From: an uncultured Alphaproteobacteria bacterium
GTDB taxonomy: Bacteria; Pseudomonadota; Alphaproteobacteria; Rickettsiales; Midichloriaceae
DNA: 6,578 bases
Assembly: GCA_903860855.1 (NCBI GenBank)
Contig: CAIOSF010000225.1
Span: 1-6,578, forward strand
Reading direction: 5' to 3'
Shown here: positions 1 through 6,337 of the stretch, in pieces
Numbering within the stretch: the first letter of the stretch is position 1
How the letters are laid out: the number at the start of each line of letters is the position of its first letter
Program-made: the position numbers and the translations under genes
Notes under the pieces: generated by a model
The model's database searches: none
Told to the model about the DNA's origin: nothing
What the model saw: only the letters and a program-made list of their open reading frames with translations

Positions 1-422
1 AAGAAGAACCAAAGTCGTCTCTAAATCTGAAGAAATGCTCGATACATAGCACCATCTTCGAAATGATTAAATTGATCGATAACTTCTTGTGGCCTTGCGT
101 GGAGGAACTCTATCTTCAATCCCATGCTGGAGACTCTTCCTAGACCGGAATAACCCAAGCTGTACCTTTTCCCCTCTCCCTGTGCCTGAGATATTGCTTG
201 AGCTCTTTGTGATCAAACTATTCATGTCTTAGGTAATTAATGGCCTTGCTATCTACATCATGCCATCACCCCGACCTTTGAGCGTAACAACTTATCTACC
301 TTGTTTCAACTTAATAGTAGAGAGACAAGTTCATGACGCTAACACCTCAGCTTTACAGATAATTACACACTTCTCTGCCTGCATATTACAACTTATCCCC
401 ACTGGTCATTTCTCACAGATCA
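1..422. other. Gene-free region downstream of ppiD, possible decayed sequence
   Basis: I see no supportable gene in this stretch. On the minus strand one frame stays open from about 212 to a TAG at 21-23 (about 63 codons), but it has no start codon near its beginning and no family I recognise. A second minus frame near 215-150 gives a short basic peptide (HKELKQYLRHRERGKG) and then a stop. It is faintly reminiscent of basic segments in transposases, but too short to assign. Base composition is patchy, with C-rich pyrimidine runs around 166-182 unlike the flanking genes. This would fit a decayed gene or mobile-element remnant, but it is equally compatible with plain spacer. No clear hairpin-plus-T terminator for ppiD is visible. 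Confidence 0.4.
285..397. repeat. Short direct repeat pair in the spacer, DnaA-box-like
   Basis: The 12-mer TAACAACTTATC at 285-296 recurs with one change (TTACAACTTATC) at 386-397, and the core CAACTTA appears a third time at 307-313. Positions 393-401 read TTATCCCCA, one mismatch from the DnaA box TTATCCACA. The copy at 292-300 has two mismatches. There are too few sites, and no AT-rich unwinding region or neighbouring replication gene, to call an origin. The repeat may be chance in a low-complexity spacer. Confidence 0.25.
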
Positions 423-2300
423 TTATTTCACAAATTGGCTATTGACATCGACCTTGTATTTCTTATGTACACTTCTAATGTATTCATTAAACAACATTTC
501 CTGGTACATACGAGCTATATTACCACTAAATCTATTCCTTAACTCATCTAATACGTTATCTGGTATAAGGTCAATTCTCTCTAATAATGCAAAATAATAA
601 TTACCATCTCCATCTTGCGTATAGGGGCTAGTAAAATCTCCAACATCACTCTCAAGAACCTCATCGATCATTGCCTGGGGTATATCTGATGGCATAGGCT
701 TTACGTAGCTTAAGCTCCTTTCAGAGATAGCCAATTTATTTTGGTCTATAAGATCCTTATATTTGTTCGATATCTCCATTTTATCATTTGCAGGATCGGC
801 AACATCATCTCTAATGTCATCTGCCAGAGCAAAAAGCTTTAACCTTAACTGCTCTTGTTGCCATAAAGTCATTACCTTATCCTTGATTGCAATTAATTCT
901 GGTAAGGAGCTTGGTATTATCTTGGAGACATTAAAGATGACAAAACTACCAGTATCTCCAATAGGCATTGCTGGGGACAGCTTCTCGACTGCAAATACAG
1001 GCTTTAAGAAATCACCACTTCGCAGAGCAGGATCTAATATCGTAGTCGGATTTTGATTAGCTTCCAATGTCATATCTTTTGCTTTTAGCCCATATTGAGC
1101 AACTATACCACTCCAATCTTTGTCATTTTCCACCTCAATATTTATTCCCTCTACCATCTTGCTAACTAACTCAAAAGTCTTCTCAGCTTGGAGTTGTTTA
1201 TTGATCTCTCCTTCAACTTCATCCAACATCTTAGTATGACCAGGATAAATCTCGACTACTTCAAATATATGCCAACCTAATGGAGTCTGCAGCGGATCGC
1301 TTATACTTCCCTTTGTAAGGTTAAATACTATACGAGCGACTTGATCATCGAAACCACTCACAGTAACTTCTTTCAGCTCTGTCGGAGCTGACTGTGTTTT
1401 AGAGTGTTCAGTTAGCAGCTTATTGAAATCTTTTTTCCCGGTCTTTACATCAGCCACCAATGACTTGGCTTCTTCGTAAGTTGACACAACAATCTGCTTG
1501 AGGGTTCTTTTCTCGGGCTCTTTATATATTGTTTCCTTGTTGTTATTATACTCATTCTCCACCTCTTCCTTCGAGATGATAGGCTTATCGGCTAAAGAGC
1601 TTGCATCAATTATTGCGTAAGATATTTCCCTAGTTTCCGGTATTTCAAATAGCTCCTTGTGTGCAACTATCTCATCTTGCAGCTGAATATCTGTCGGAGT
1701 CTGTATGGAGCTAGAATCTACGGCCTTTGTACTTAATTTGAAAAGCTTCATCACCCTCTCCCCATACATGGATTTGAGGGTAAAATTAACAAATTGTGGG
1801 GCAATAACAGACGAAGACGAATAGAAAAACTCAACAAACTGAGTTCTCATCATCTGCTCTTTAACCTTCCCTATGAAGGCGATCTCACTCAATCCACTAT
1901 TTTTGATAGTGCGGTCAAAGGCGTCTTTATCGAATTTTCCACTCTGATCTCTAAATGCCGGCATATTGGCTATTTCATTTTTCACCATATCATCACTCAC
2001 AAGAAGCTCGAGCCTCTGTGCTTCCTGCAACAATACGGCAGACTTAACCATATCCTCAATTACAGCTTGCTTTAACAAAGTACGATCCTTATCACCGCCG
2101 GCAGCTGTAGCTCTATCCATCAAGTGCTTCCACTCATGCGGAGAGAAAGTTACATCACCAACCTTAAGCGCCCACTCCCCCCCATCAGTACGCAGCATAT
2201 CGGTGGTCGTACCGACGCCCCACAGCACAAAAGTCACTGCGATAATAATCAACAGTATTTTAGTGCTAAGGCCGGTTATACCTCTTTGAAAGAATTGCAT
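423..2300 (-). CDS. ppiD: PpiD/SurA-type membrane-anchored peptidyl-prolyl isomerase (periplasmic foldase)
   Basis: This 625-residue protein has the architecture of PpiD, an inner-membrane-anchored periplasmic chaperone that receives proteins emerging from the Sec translocon. Residues 12-30 form one uncleaved membrane anchor after a short basic N-terminus, ending in the family-typical LWGVG. Residues about 35-160 match the SurA N-terminal chaperone region. Residues about 262-352 are a parvulin (PPIC rotamase) domain ending in the recognisable LGWHIFEV (341-348). A long C-terminal region follows, as in PpiD of about 620 residues. The parvulin domain is degenerate: the usual His-Ile-Leu at its start reads KQIV, and the GG-x-LG centre is missing, so catalysis is doubtful while chaperone function is plausible. 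It is the second gene after ompH, with a 39-bp gap. An in-frame TAA eight codons upstream fixes the ATG at 2298-2300 as the first possible ATG. The family is secure; PpiD rather than another SurA-like protein is likely from length and anchor. Confidence 0.88.
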   Translation of the reverse strand: MQFFQRGITGLSTKILLIIIAVTFVLWGVGTTTDMLRTDGGEWALKVGDVTFSPHEWKHLMDRATAAGGDKDRTLLKQAVIEDMVKSAVLLQEAQRLELLVSDDMVKNEIANMPAFRDQSGKFDKDAFDRTIKNSGLSEIAFIGKVKEQMMRTQFVEFFYSSSSVIAPQFVNFTLKSMYGERVMKLFKLSTKAVDSSSIQTPTDIQLQDEIVAHKELFEIPETREISYAIIDASSLADKPIISKEEVENEYNNNKETIYKEPEKRTLKQIVVSTYEEAKSLVADVKTGKKDFNKLLTEHSKTQSAPTELKEVTVSGFDDQVARIVFNLTKGSISDPLQTPLGWHIFEVVEIYPGHTKMLDEVEGEINKQLQAEKTFELVSKMVEGINIEVENDKDWSGIVAQYGLKAKDMTLEANQNPTTILDPALRSGDFLKPVFAVEKLSPAMPIGDTGSFVIFNVSKIIPSSLPELIAIKDKVMTLWQQEQLRLKLFALADDIRDDVADPANDKMEISNKYKDLIDQNKLAISERSLSYVKPMPSDIPQAMIDEVLESDVGDFTSPYTQDGDGNYYFALLERIDLIPDNVLDELRNRFSGNIARMYQEMLFNEYIRSVHKKYKVDVNSQFVK

Positions 2301-2339
2301 TGATATCTCGGTCTTATCTTATTTGTTATTGCCTTCCTA

Positions 2340-3017
2340 TTACTTTTTGTCCTTGCTTTTATCTGACTTCTTATCAACTGACGTGGTATTTTTTCCACCC
2401 TTAGTATCATCTTTAGTTGAGTCATTCGCGGCTGCAGCTGCGCTTTCGGCACCTTTACGAGCAGCTTCAAAATCAACCTGAACTGTAGGCAAAGCCTTAT
2501 CTAGGTCTTCTAGAACTGAGGCTGTGATATCCAACTTCTCATCAACATAAGAAGAGCTGTTTTTATCAAGAATAAGATTATAGCTCATACTTTTAGCCTT
2601 ACTTTGTATAATATCCAGCACTTTGTCGCCAAGCTTCTGAACTGAATCAGCATGAGCTTTTTCAAGAATGTTACGTTCGTTATATGATCGACGCTGCAAT
2701 TCTGCCGCATCTTTTGCAAGCTCCTCATTTTTCGCTTCAAAGGCCTCTTTAGACAAAGCGCTTTTTTGCGCCTCAACTTCTTGATATTTCTTCTTTAATT
2801 GGGCTTCTGATTTTTGGATGCTTTCCCTATATCCCTCATATTTCTTTTCCAATTGCTTCACTATGTCCTTGTAGGCTAGCGAAGTTTCCATAATACGAGT
2901 GGTATCAGCAACGGCTATATTTGTATCGGCATAAGAGTACTTGCACGGATAAAATGCGACCATAGCGGTTAGGGCTGCGGCCAGAATGACTGATTTGCAT
3001 TGAGTGAGCTTAATCAT
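2340..3017 (-). CDS. ompH: OmpH/Skp family periplasmic chaperone
   Basis: This is a 225-residue OmpH (Skp) protein, a periplasmic holdase that binds unfolded outer-membrane proteins after Sec export. Residues 1-30 are a signal peptide: basic start, hydrophobic core around 9-23, and a likely signal-peptidase I cleavage after SYA (28-30). The mature part begins with the family's short strand (NIAVADTTRIM, 33-43). A long Lys/Glu/Ala/Gln-rich helical stretch follows (about 48-140), corresponding to the Skp tentacles. Then comes the closing YNLILDKNSSSYVDEKLDIT region (about 146-165), typical of OmpH. An unusual tail runs from about 190 to 225: an alanine run, then Lys/Asp/Ser-rich low complexity. 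Escherichia coli Skp is about 160 residues, so the extension accounts for much of the extra length. It is the first gene of a two-gene unit with ppiD. No bamA or lpxD neighbour is present, unlike many proteobacteria. No clear Shine-Dalgarno precedes the ATG. Confidence 0.9.
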   Translation of the reverse strand: MIKLTQCKSVILAAALTAMVAFYPCKYSYADTNIAVADTTRIMETSLAYKDIVKQLEKKYEGYRESIQKSEAQLKKKYQEVEAQKSALSKEAFEAKNEELAKDAAELQRRSYNERNILEKAHADSVQKLGDKVLDIIQSKAKSMSYNLILDKNSSSYVDEKLDITASVLEDLDKALPTVQVDFEAARKGAESAAAAANDSTKDDTKGGKNTTSVDKKSDKSKDKK

Positions 3018-3048
3018 AAAAACACAGTTGAATAGCAGATAACTAGGG

Positions 3049-3077
3049 ACTAAACAGCATATTTAATATTTTGTCAA
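3049..3077 (-). promoter_or_regulatory. Sigma70-type promoter of the ompH-ppiD unit
   Basis: On the minus strand a perfect -35 hexamer TTGACA (3072-3077) is followed by a 17-bp spacer and TTTAGT (3049-3054, four of six matches to TATAAT). Transcription would start near 3040-3044, leaving a leader of roughly 25 nt before the ompH ATG. Ideal spacing and a perfect -35 make this the best promoter in the divergent spacer. Confidence 0.6.
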
Positions 3078-3120
3078 TCTCCCTTTCATTAACATATTTA
3101 CCATTACTAATACGTTGTTG

Positions 3121-3144
3121 TTTAACAAATATATTGTTGTTAAA
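3121..3144. repeat. Inverted repeat in the divergent ompH/PAP2 spacer
   Basis: The arms TTTAACAA (3121-3128) and TTGTTAAA (3137-3144) are exact reverse complements separated by 8 bp. A near-direct TTGTTGTTTAA / TTGTTGTTAAA repetition overlaps them. The dyad lies between the two divergent genes, upstream of both, where a regulator could bind. The arms are AT-rich, so coincidence is possible. It is not a terminator: there is no GC-rich stem. Confidence 0.35.
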
Positions 3145-3163
3145 AATGAGATAGGGCATTAAC

Positions 3164-3196
3164 ATGCTTCGCTTCGCATCAAGGGACTATAAATGA
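3164..3196 (+). CDS. Possible 10-residue upstream ORF overlapping the PAP2 start
   Basis: An ATG at 3164 opens a ten-codon frame (MLRFASRDYK) whose TGA at 3194-3196 overlaps the PAP2 ATG in an ATGA junction. TAGGG at 3152-3156 sits 7 nt before this ATG, acceptable Shine-Dalgarno spacing. It could be a leader peptide that couples translation to the PAP2 gene. It could equally be chance, because the PAP2 gene has its own plausible ribosome-binding site inside this frame. Confidence 0.2.
   Translation: MLRFASRDYK
3181..3186 (+). promoter_or_regulatory. Ribosome-binding site for the PAP2 gene
   Basis: AAGGGA lies 6 nt before the ATG at 3193 and is a reasonable Shine-Dalgarno match. It supports that start codon. 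Most other genes in this window lack a recognisable site. Confidence 0.45.
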
Positions 3197-4011
3197 TTTT
3201 AAGGTATGTTATCTATTTCACCTCTCTAATCATAGGCTCGTGCCTTATGATCATCTGGCAAAACTTTGATCTATCAATCTCCAATATATTCTTTGATGGT
3301 CATGAGTTTTACAAAGCTAATGCCAGTATAAGATGTATAAATTTGTTCATTGAGATTCTTGGGTTCATGGAGGCCTTTATTTTGATCGCAGTGCGCTTAG
3401 TGTTTTGGTACGATCGAATACTAAGGAATAGAGCGCTCCAAAATAATGAACTGTATAAGCGTAATGATTTGCCGTTAGACACGAAGCTCGACTCAGGCAT
3501 TAATTTAAACCTCCTAGATACTAGAATACATGATGGCTTGATTAATAGCCTCATCACCAAATTAACGAACGTCATCATAACATTCGATCACAAAGCTGAT
3601 CAGCGCTCTTTATTCATTGTTTGGGCATGCTTTATCGGGCCATTGTTCCTAGTCCATCTAACAAAATGGCTGTTTGGCAGAGCTAGACCATTCCAAACTA
3701 CATACTTTGGTGGTAACGACATCTTTACGCCAGCTTTCACCATGAGCAAAGCTTGTTTTCATAGTTGTTCTTTTGTGTCTGGCCATGCCGCCATAGGTTT
3801 CCTCTTTTACGTACTGTATTTTGCTTATCGAGATGATAACAAAAGGCTTGGCAGGTTCTTCTTCTGGCTTGCTACTGCTTTAGGTATCTCATTTGGATTG
3901 ATCCGTATTATGTCTGGAGCCCATTTCTTTAGTGATGTCCTCATGTCAGGCTTGCTTGTATACGGCACGTCCATGGTGCTCTATGATTTATGGTGGAAGA
4001 GAAAAAGCTAG
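3193..4011 (+). CDS. PAP2 family membrane lipid phosphatase
   Basis: This 272-residue integral membrane protein carries all three PAP2 (type 2 phosphatidic acid phosphatase) signatures. K158-x6-R165-P166 (KWLFGRARP) is the first. S196-G197-H198 is the second, where the usual preceding Pro is Val. R238-x5-H244-x3-D248 is the third. By family knowledge His198 would be general acid and His244 the nucleophile. About six hydrophobic segments are visible (near 4-22, 53-72, 138-156, 199-212, 222-237, 250-265), with the active-site motifs clustered toward one face. A hydrophilic stretch of about 65 residues (73-136) separates segments two and three. Members hydrolyse phosphates from phosphatidylglycerol phosphate, undecaprenyl diphosphate or lipid A; the substrate cannot be read here. 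It is transcribed divergently from ompH, and its start is backed by AAGGGA 6 nt upstream. Family assignment is secure, the specific role is open, so no symbol is given. Confidence 0.87.
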   Translation: MILRYVIYFTSLIIGSCLMIIWQNFDLSISNIFFDGHEFYKANASIRCINLFIEILGFMEAFILIAVRLVFWYDRILRNRALQNNELYKRNDLPLDTKLDSGINLNLLDTRIHDGLINSLITKLTNVIITFDHKADQRSLFIVWACFIGPLFLVHLTKWLFGRARPFQTTYFGGNDIFTPAFTMSKACFHSCSFVSGHAAIGFLFYVLYFAYRDDNKRLGRFFFWLATALGISFGLIRIMSGAHFFSDVLMSGLLVYGTSMVLYDLWWKRKS

Positions 4012-4117
4012 AACCGCACTTCAGACTATACGAACTCCTGGCTGCTTGCGATCTTGCTTAAGAGACAACCAAATCATTGGTCATCAATAAGTCACTTCTG
4101 ATTTCTATATTAGTTAA

Positions 4118-4192
4118 TGGTGCCAGATATCTGATTTGAACAGATGACCTACCGCTTACAAGGCGGTTGCTCTACCACTGAGCTAATCCGGC
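4118..4192 (-). tRNA. tRNA-Thr (anticodon UGU), CCA encoded
   Basis: Read on the minus strand this folds as a complete cloverleaf. The acceptor stem GCCGGAT pairs with ATCTGGC (one G-U). The D arm is GCTC/GAGC with a 7-nt loop. The anticodon stem is ACCGC/GCGGT around loop CTTGTAA, giving anticodon TGT for threonine. There is a 5-nt variable loop and a T arm ATCTG/CAGAT with loop TTCAAAT. The mature body is 72 nt (4121-4192) with discriminator A, and the CCA end is encoded at 4118-4120. It lies antisense between the PAP2 gene and aspS and has its own promoter. No downstream terminator is evident. Confidence 0.95.
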
Positions 4193-4434
4193 TGAAATGA
4201 ACGAAAGGAATTGTATCCGTTTTGTCTGTTTTGTAAACAGGGGATTTACGTAATACCGAAAATTAAACTATCTGTTAGCCTTACATGCTCCCTTCATTCC
4301 CCACAGGACTATCGGATACTTGATAAACATACTAACATCAATCACCAAGCCTAATGGTATTTAGTTTCTCATTGCTTTATAGAGCTATCAGCAGTATTTT
4401 AGCCCAAATCTATCATAACAAATCACAAATAGTC
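4193..4434. other. Spacer between tRNA-Thr and aspS
   Basis: Apart from the tRNA promoter at its left end, this spacer holds no gene I can support. For aspS the best -35-like hexamer is TTGATA at 4320-4325, but no good -10 follows at normal spacing, so I do not call a promoter. An in-frame ATG at 4354 would extend aspS by 27 codons. The extension encodes a hydrophobic, Ser/Ile-rich peptide with no counterpart in AspRS proteins, so I treat it as untranslated leader. Confidence 0.4.
4210..4237 (-). promoter_or_regulatory. Promoter of tRNA-Thr
   Basis: On the minus strand TTTACA (4232-4237, five of six to the -35 consensus) is followed after 16 bp by TACAAT (4210-4215, five of six to the -10 consensus). 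Transcription would begin around 4203, about 10 nt before the tRNA 5' end at 4192. A short inverted repeat (CTGTTT at 4226-4231, AAACAG at 4235-4240) straddles the -35 element. Confidence 0.6.
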
Positions 4435-6264
4435 ATGATGTTGAAAAGCGATAAATATAGAACACACACCTGCGGAGAGCTAACTGAGAAGAATGTTGGC
4501 CAGAGCATCAAGTTATCTGGGTGGATCCATCGTAAAAGAGACCATGGTGGAGTGCTTTTCATAGATCTAAGAGATCACTATGGCATAACACAGTTAGTCA
4601 CATCCGATCAGGAAACTGATATTAAAAAATTGGATAGAGCCCACTATGACATCATAGAAAAAGCGAGCAACGAAAGTGTCATCACCATAGTTGGAAAGGT
4701 TATAGCCAGATCGCAAGAGACAAAAAATCCAGACTTGCCGACTGGTCACATTGAGGTTGTTTTAGAAGAGGTAACCATCCAGTCAGTAGCCGATGCTCTA
4801 CCAATTCAGGTTAATAGCGATGCTCATTTTCCAGAGGATACGAGGCTCGAGTATAGATTTCTTGACTTAAGGAAGGATAAGTTGCATCGCAATATTATAC
4901 TGAGAAATCAAGTCATAGCTTACATAAGAGATAAAATGAGGAGTATTGGCTTTCAAGAATTTCAAACCCCAATTTTGACTGCAAGCTCTCCCGAAGGAGC
5001 TCGTGATTTCCTTGTGCCAAGCAGATTACATCCGGGAAAATTCTATGCCCTCCCTCAAGCTCCTCAGCAATTTAAGCAGCTATTGATGATTGCTGGGTTT
5101 GACCGTTATTTCCAAATTGCTCCCTGCTTTCGCGACGAAGATGCAAGAGCGGATCGTGCTCCTGGTGAGTTCTACCAGCTGGATGTGGAGATGTCATTTG
5201 TCACCCAGGAAGATGTATTTAGGACTATAGAACCTGTTATGCATGGAGTATTTGAGCAATTCTCAAATTTCTCTGTCACGCCAACACCATTCCCTCGTAT
5301 TTCTTACAGGGAGGCCATGTTAAAATATGGTAGTGACAAGCCAGATCTACGTAATCCTATAGAGATATCTGATGTTACAAGATATTTCGCAAACTCAGGA
5401 TTCTCAATTTTTGCCCAAGCGATAGCGAAAGGGTCCATTTCTAGAGCCATACCTGCTCCTGGTGCTGCTAGCATGCCGAGAAGCTTTTTTGACGGCATGA
5501 TATTATTTGCTCAGACTGAACTTGGAGCCAAGGGTCTGGCTTATATCATCTTTGATCAAGAGGGTATTGCCAAGGGACCGATCGCAAAACTGCTATCAGA
5601 GAAAGAGTTAGATGGGATAAAAGCATCAGCTCATCTTACAAACGGCGATGCTGTGTTCTTTAGCTGCGATCTAGAGGGGGCTGCAGCAAAAATAGCTGGT
5701 AAAGTGAGACAAAAACTAGGAGAAGACTTGGATCTATTGGCAAAAAATGAGTATAGATTTTGTTGGGTAGTAGATTTCCCATTCTACGAGTGGAATGAGG
5801 ATGAGAATAGACTTGATTTCTGTCATAATCCCTTCTCAATGCCCCAAGGAGGCATTGATGCCTTACTAGCAGCTGACACCATTGGAAAACAACTGGCCAT
5901 TATAGCCTATCAGTATGATATAGTTTGTAATGGTATCGAGCTATCTAGTGGAGCAATTCGTAATCATGATCCGGCAACAATGTATAAAGCATTTGAGTTA
6001 GTAGGCTACAATGCAGAGGTTGTTGACCAAAAATTCGGAGCGATGATCAAAGCATTTAAATATGGCGCCCCTCCGCACGGTGGTATAGCCCCTGGTATTG
6101 ACAGAATAGTGATGTTGATCGCTGGTGAGCCAAATATTCGCGAAGTAATTGCATTCCCACTGAACCAGAAAGCTATGGATCTGATGATGAACGCTCCGTC
6201 GGCGGTAACGGCGCAACAGCTGGGGGAGCTAGGCATTGACTTGCGATCTGTGAAAAAATCTTGA
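4435..6264 (+). CDS. aspS: Aspartyl-tRNA synthetase (bacterial type, probably non-discriminating)
   Basis: This cytosolic class II synthetase charges tRNA-Asp with aspartate. Counting from the ATG at 4435 (609 residues), an N-terminal OB-fold anticodon-binding domain spans about 8-115. It opens with the typical YRTHTCGEL and includes [11 protein letters not shown]. The catalytic core follows, with [10 protein letters not shown] (about 206-215), motif 2 [10 protein letters not shown] (232-241), a GAD-type insertion domain typical of bacterial AspRS (about 290-400), FPFYEW (448-453) and motif 3 [14 protein letters not shown] (544-557). Length and closing LGELGIDL fit the family. I chose 4435 because homology begins just after it; 4438 (a second ATG) is equally possible, and 4354 is open but unlikely. 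No Shine-Dalgarno is visible. His37 in RKRDHGG is the residue associated with non-discriminating enzymes that also charge tRNA-Asn, which would imply GatCAB amidation. That is inference. Confidence 0.95.
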   Translation: MMLKSDKYRTHTCGELTEKNVGQSIKLSGWIHRKRDHGGVLFIDLRDHYGITQLVTSDQETDIKKLDRAHYDIIEKASNESVITIVGKVIARSQETKNPDLPTGHIEVVLEEVTIQSVADALPIQVNSDAHFPEDTRLEYRFLDLRKDKLHRNIILRNQVIAYIRDKMRSIGFQEFQTPILTASSPEGARDFLVPSRLHPGKFYALPQAPQQFKQLLMIAGFDRYFQIAPCFRDEDARADRAPGEFYQLDVEMSFVTQEDVFRTIEPVMHGVFEQFSNFSVTPTPFPRISYREAMLKYGSDKPDLRNPIEISDVTRYFANSGFSIFAQAIAKGSISRAIPAPGAASMPRSFFDGMILFAQTELGAKGLAYIIFDQEGIAKGPIAKLLSEKELDGIKASAHLTNGDAVFFSCDLEGAAAKIAGKVRQKLGEDLDLLAKNEYRFCWVVDFPFYEWNEDENRLDFCHNPFSMPQGGIDALLAADTIGKQLAIIAYQYDIVCNGIELSSGAIRNHDPATMYKAFELVGYNAEVVDQKFGAMIKAFKYGAPPHGGIAPGIDRIVMLIAGEPNIREVIAFPLNQKAMDLMMNAPSAVTAQQLGELGIDLRSVKKS

Positions 6265-6281
6265 TTTTGAGAAAATAGCTA

Positions 6282-6323
6282 ATAGTACATCTAGGTTGAA
6301 CGTATTGCTATAGTACCTTAGGT
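6282..6323. repeat. Imperfect direct repeat in the aspS-ampG gap
   Basis: ATAGTACATCTAGGT (6282-6296) and ATAGTACCTTAGGT (6310-6323) align with one substitution and one deletion, starting 28 bp apart. The second copy overlaps the likely ampG -10 element and start point. That position would suit a pair of operator half-sites, but the evidence is only the repetition itself. Confidence 0.3.
6306..6314 (+). promoter_or_regulatory. Possible extended -10 promoter for the ampG-like gene
   Basis: TGCTATAGT carries the extended -10 form TG-n-TATAAT with one mismatch. No good -35 hexamer lies 16-18 bp upstream, which extended -10 promoters can tolerate. Transcription would start near 6320, leaving a leader under 20 nt. 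Read-through from aspS is the alternative, since no terminator separates the genes. Confidence 0.35.
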
Positions 6324-6337
6324 ATTAATATGAAATT

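Noticed and set aside
260..445. 61-codon plus-strand open frame running into the 3' end of ppiD
   Set aside because: No ribosome-binding site, no recognisable motif, and its end is antisense to the secure ppiD coding sequence; it looks like a chance frame.
2276..2476. 66-codon minus-strand frame across the ompH-ppiD junction
   Set aside because: It lies in another frame of ompH; its basic composition comes from the Lys-rich ompH tail read out of frame.
4069..4080. CCAA-ATCA-TTGG inverted repeat between the PAP2 gene and tRNA-Thr as a terminator
   Set aside because: Four-base arms, and no T run on either strand after the stem.
4354..4434. Upstream extension of aspS from the ATG at 4354
   Set aside because: The 27 added residues precede the conserved AspRS N-terminus, have no family counterpart and no ribosome-binding site; the ATGs at 4435/4438 fit homologues.
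6255..6268. AAAAT-CTTG-ATTTT hairpin just around the aspS stop as a terminator
   Set aside because: Five A-T-only pairs with a 4-nt loop and no following T run; far too weak to be a factor-independent terminator.
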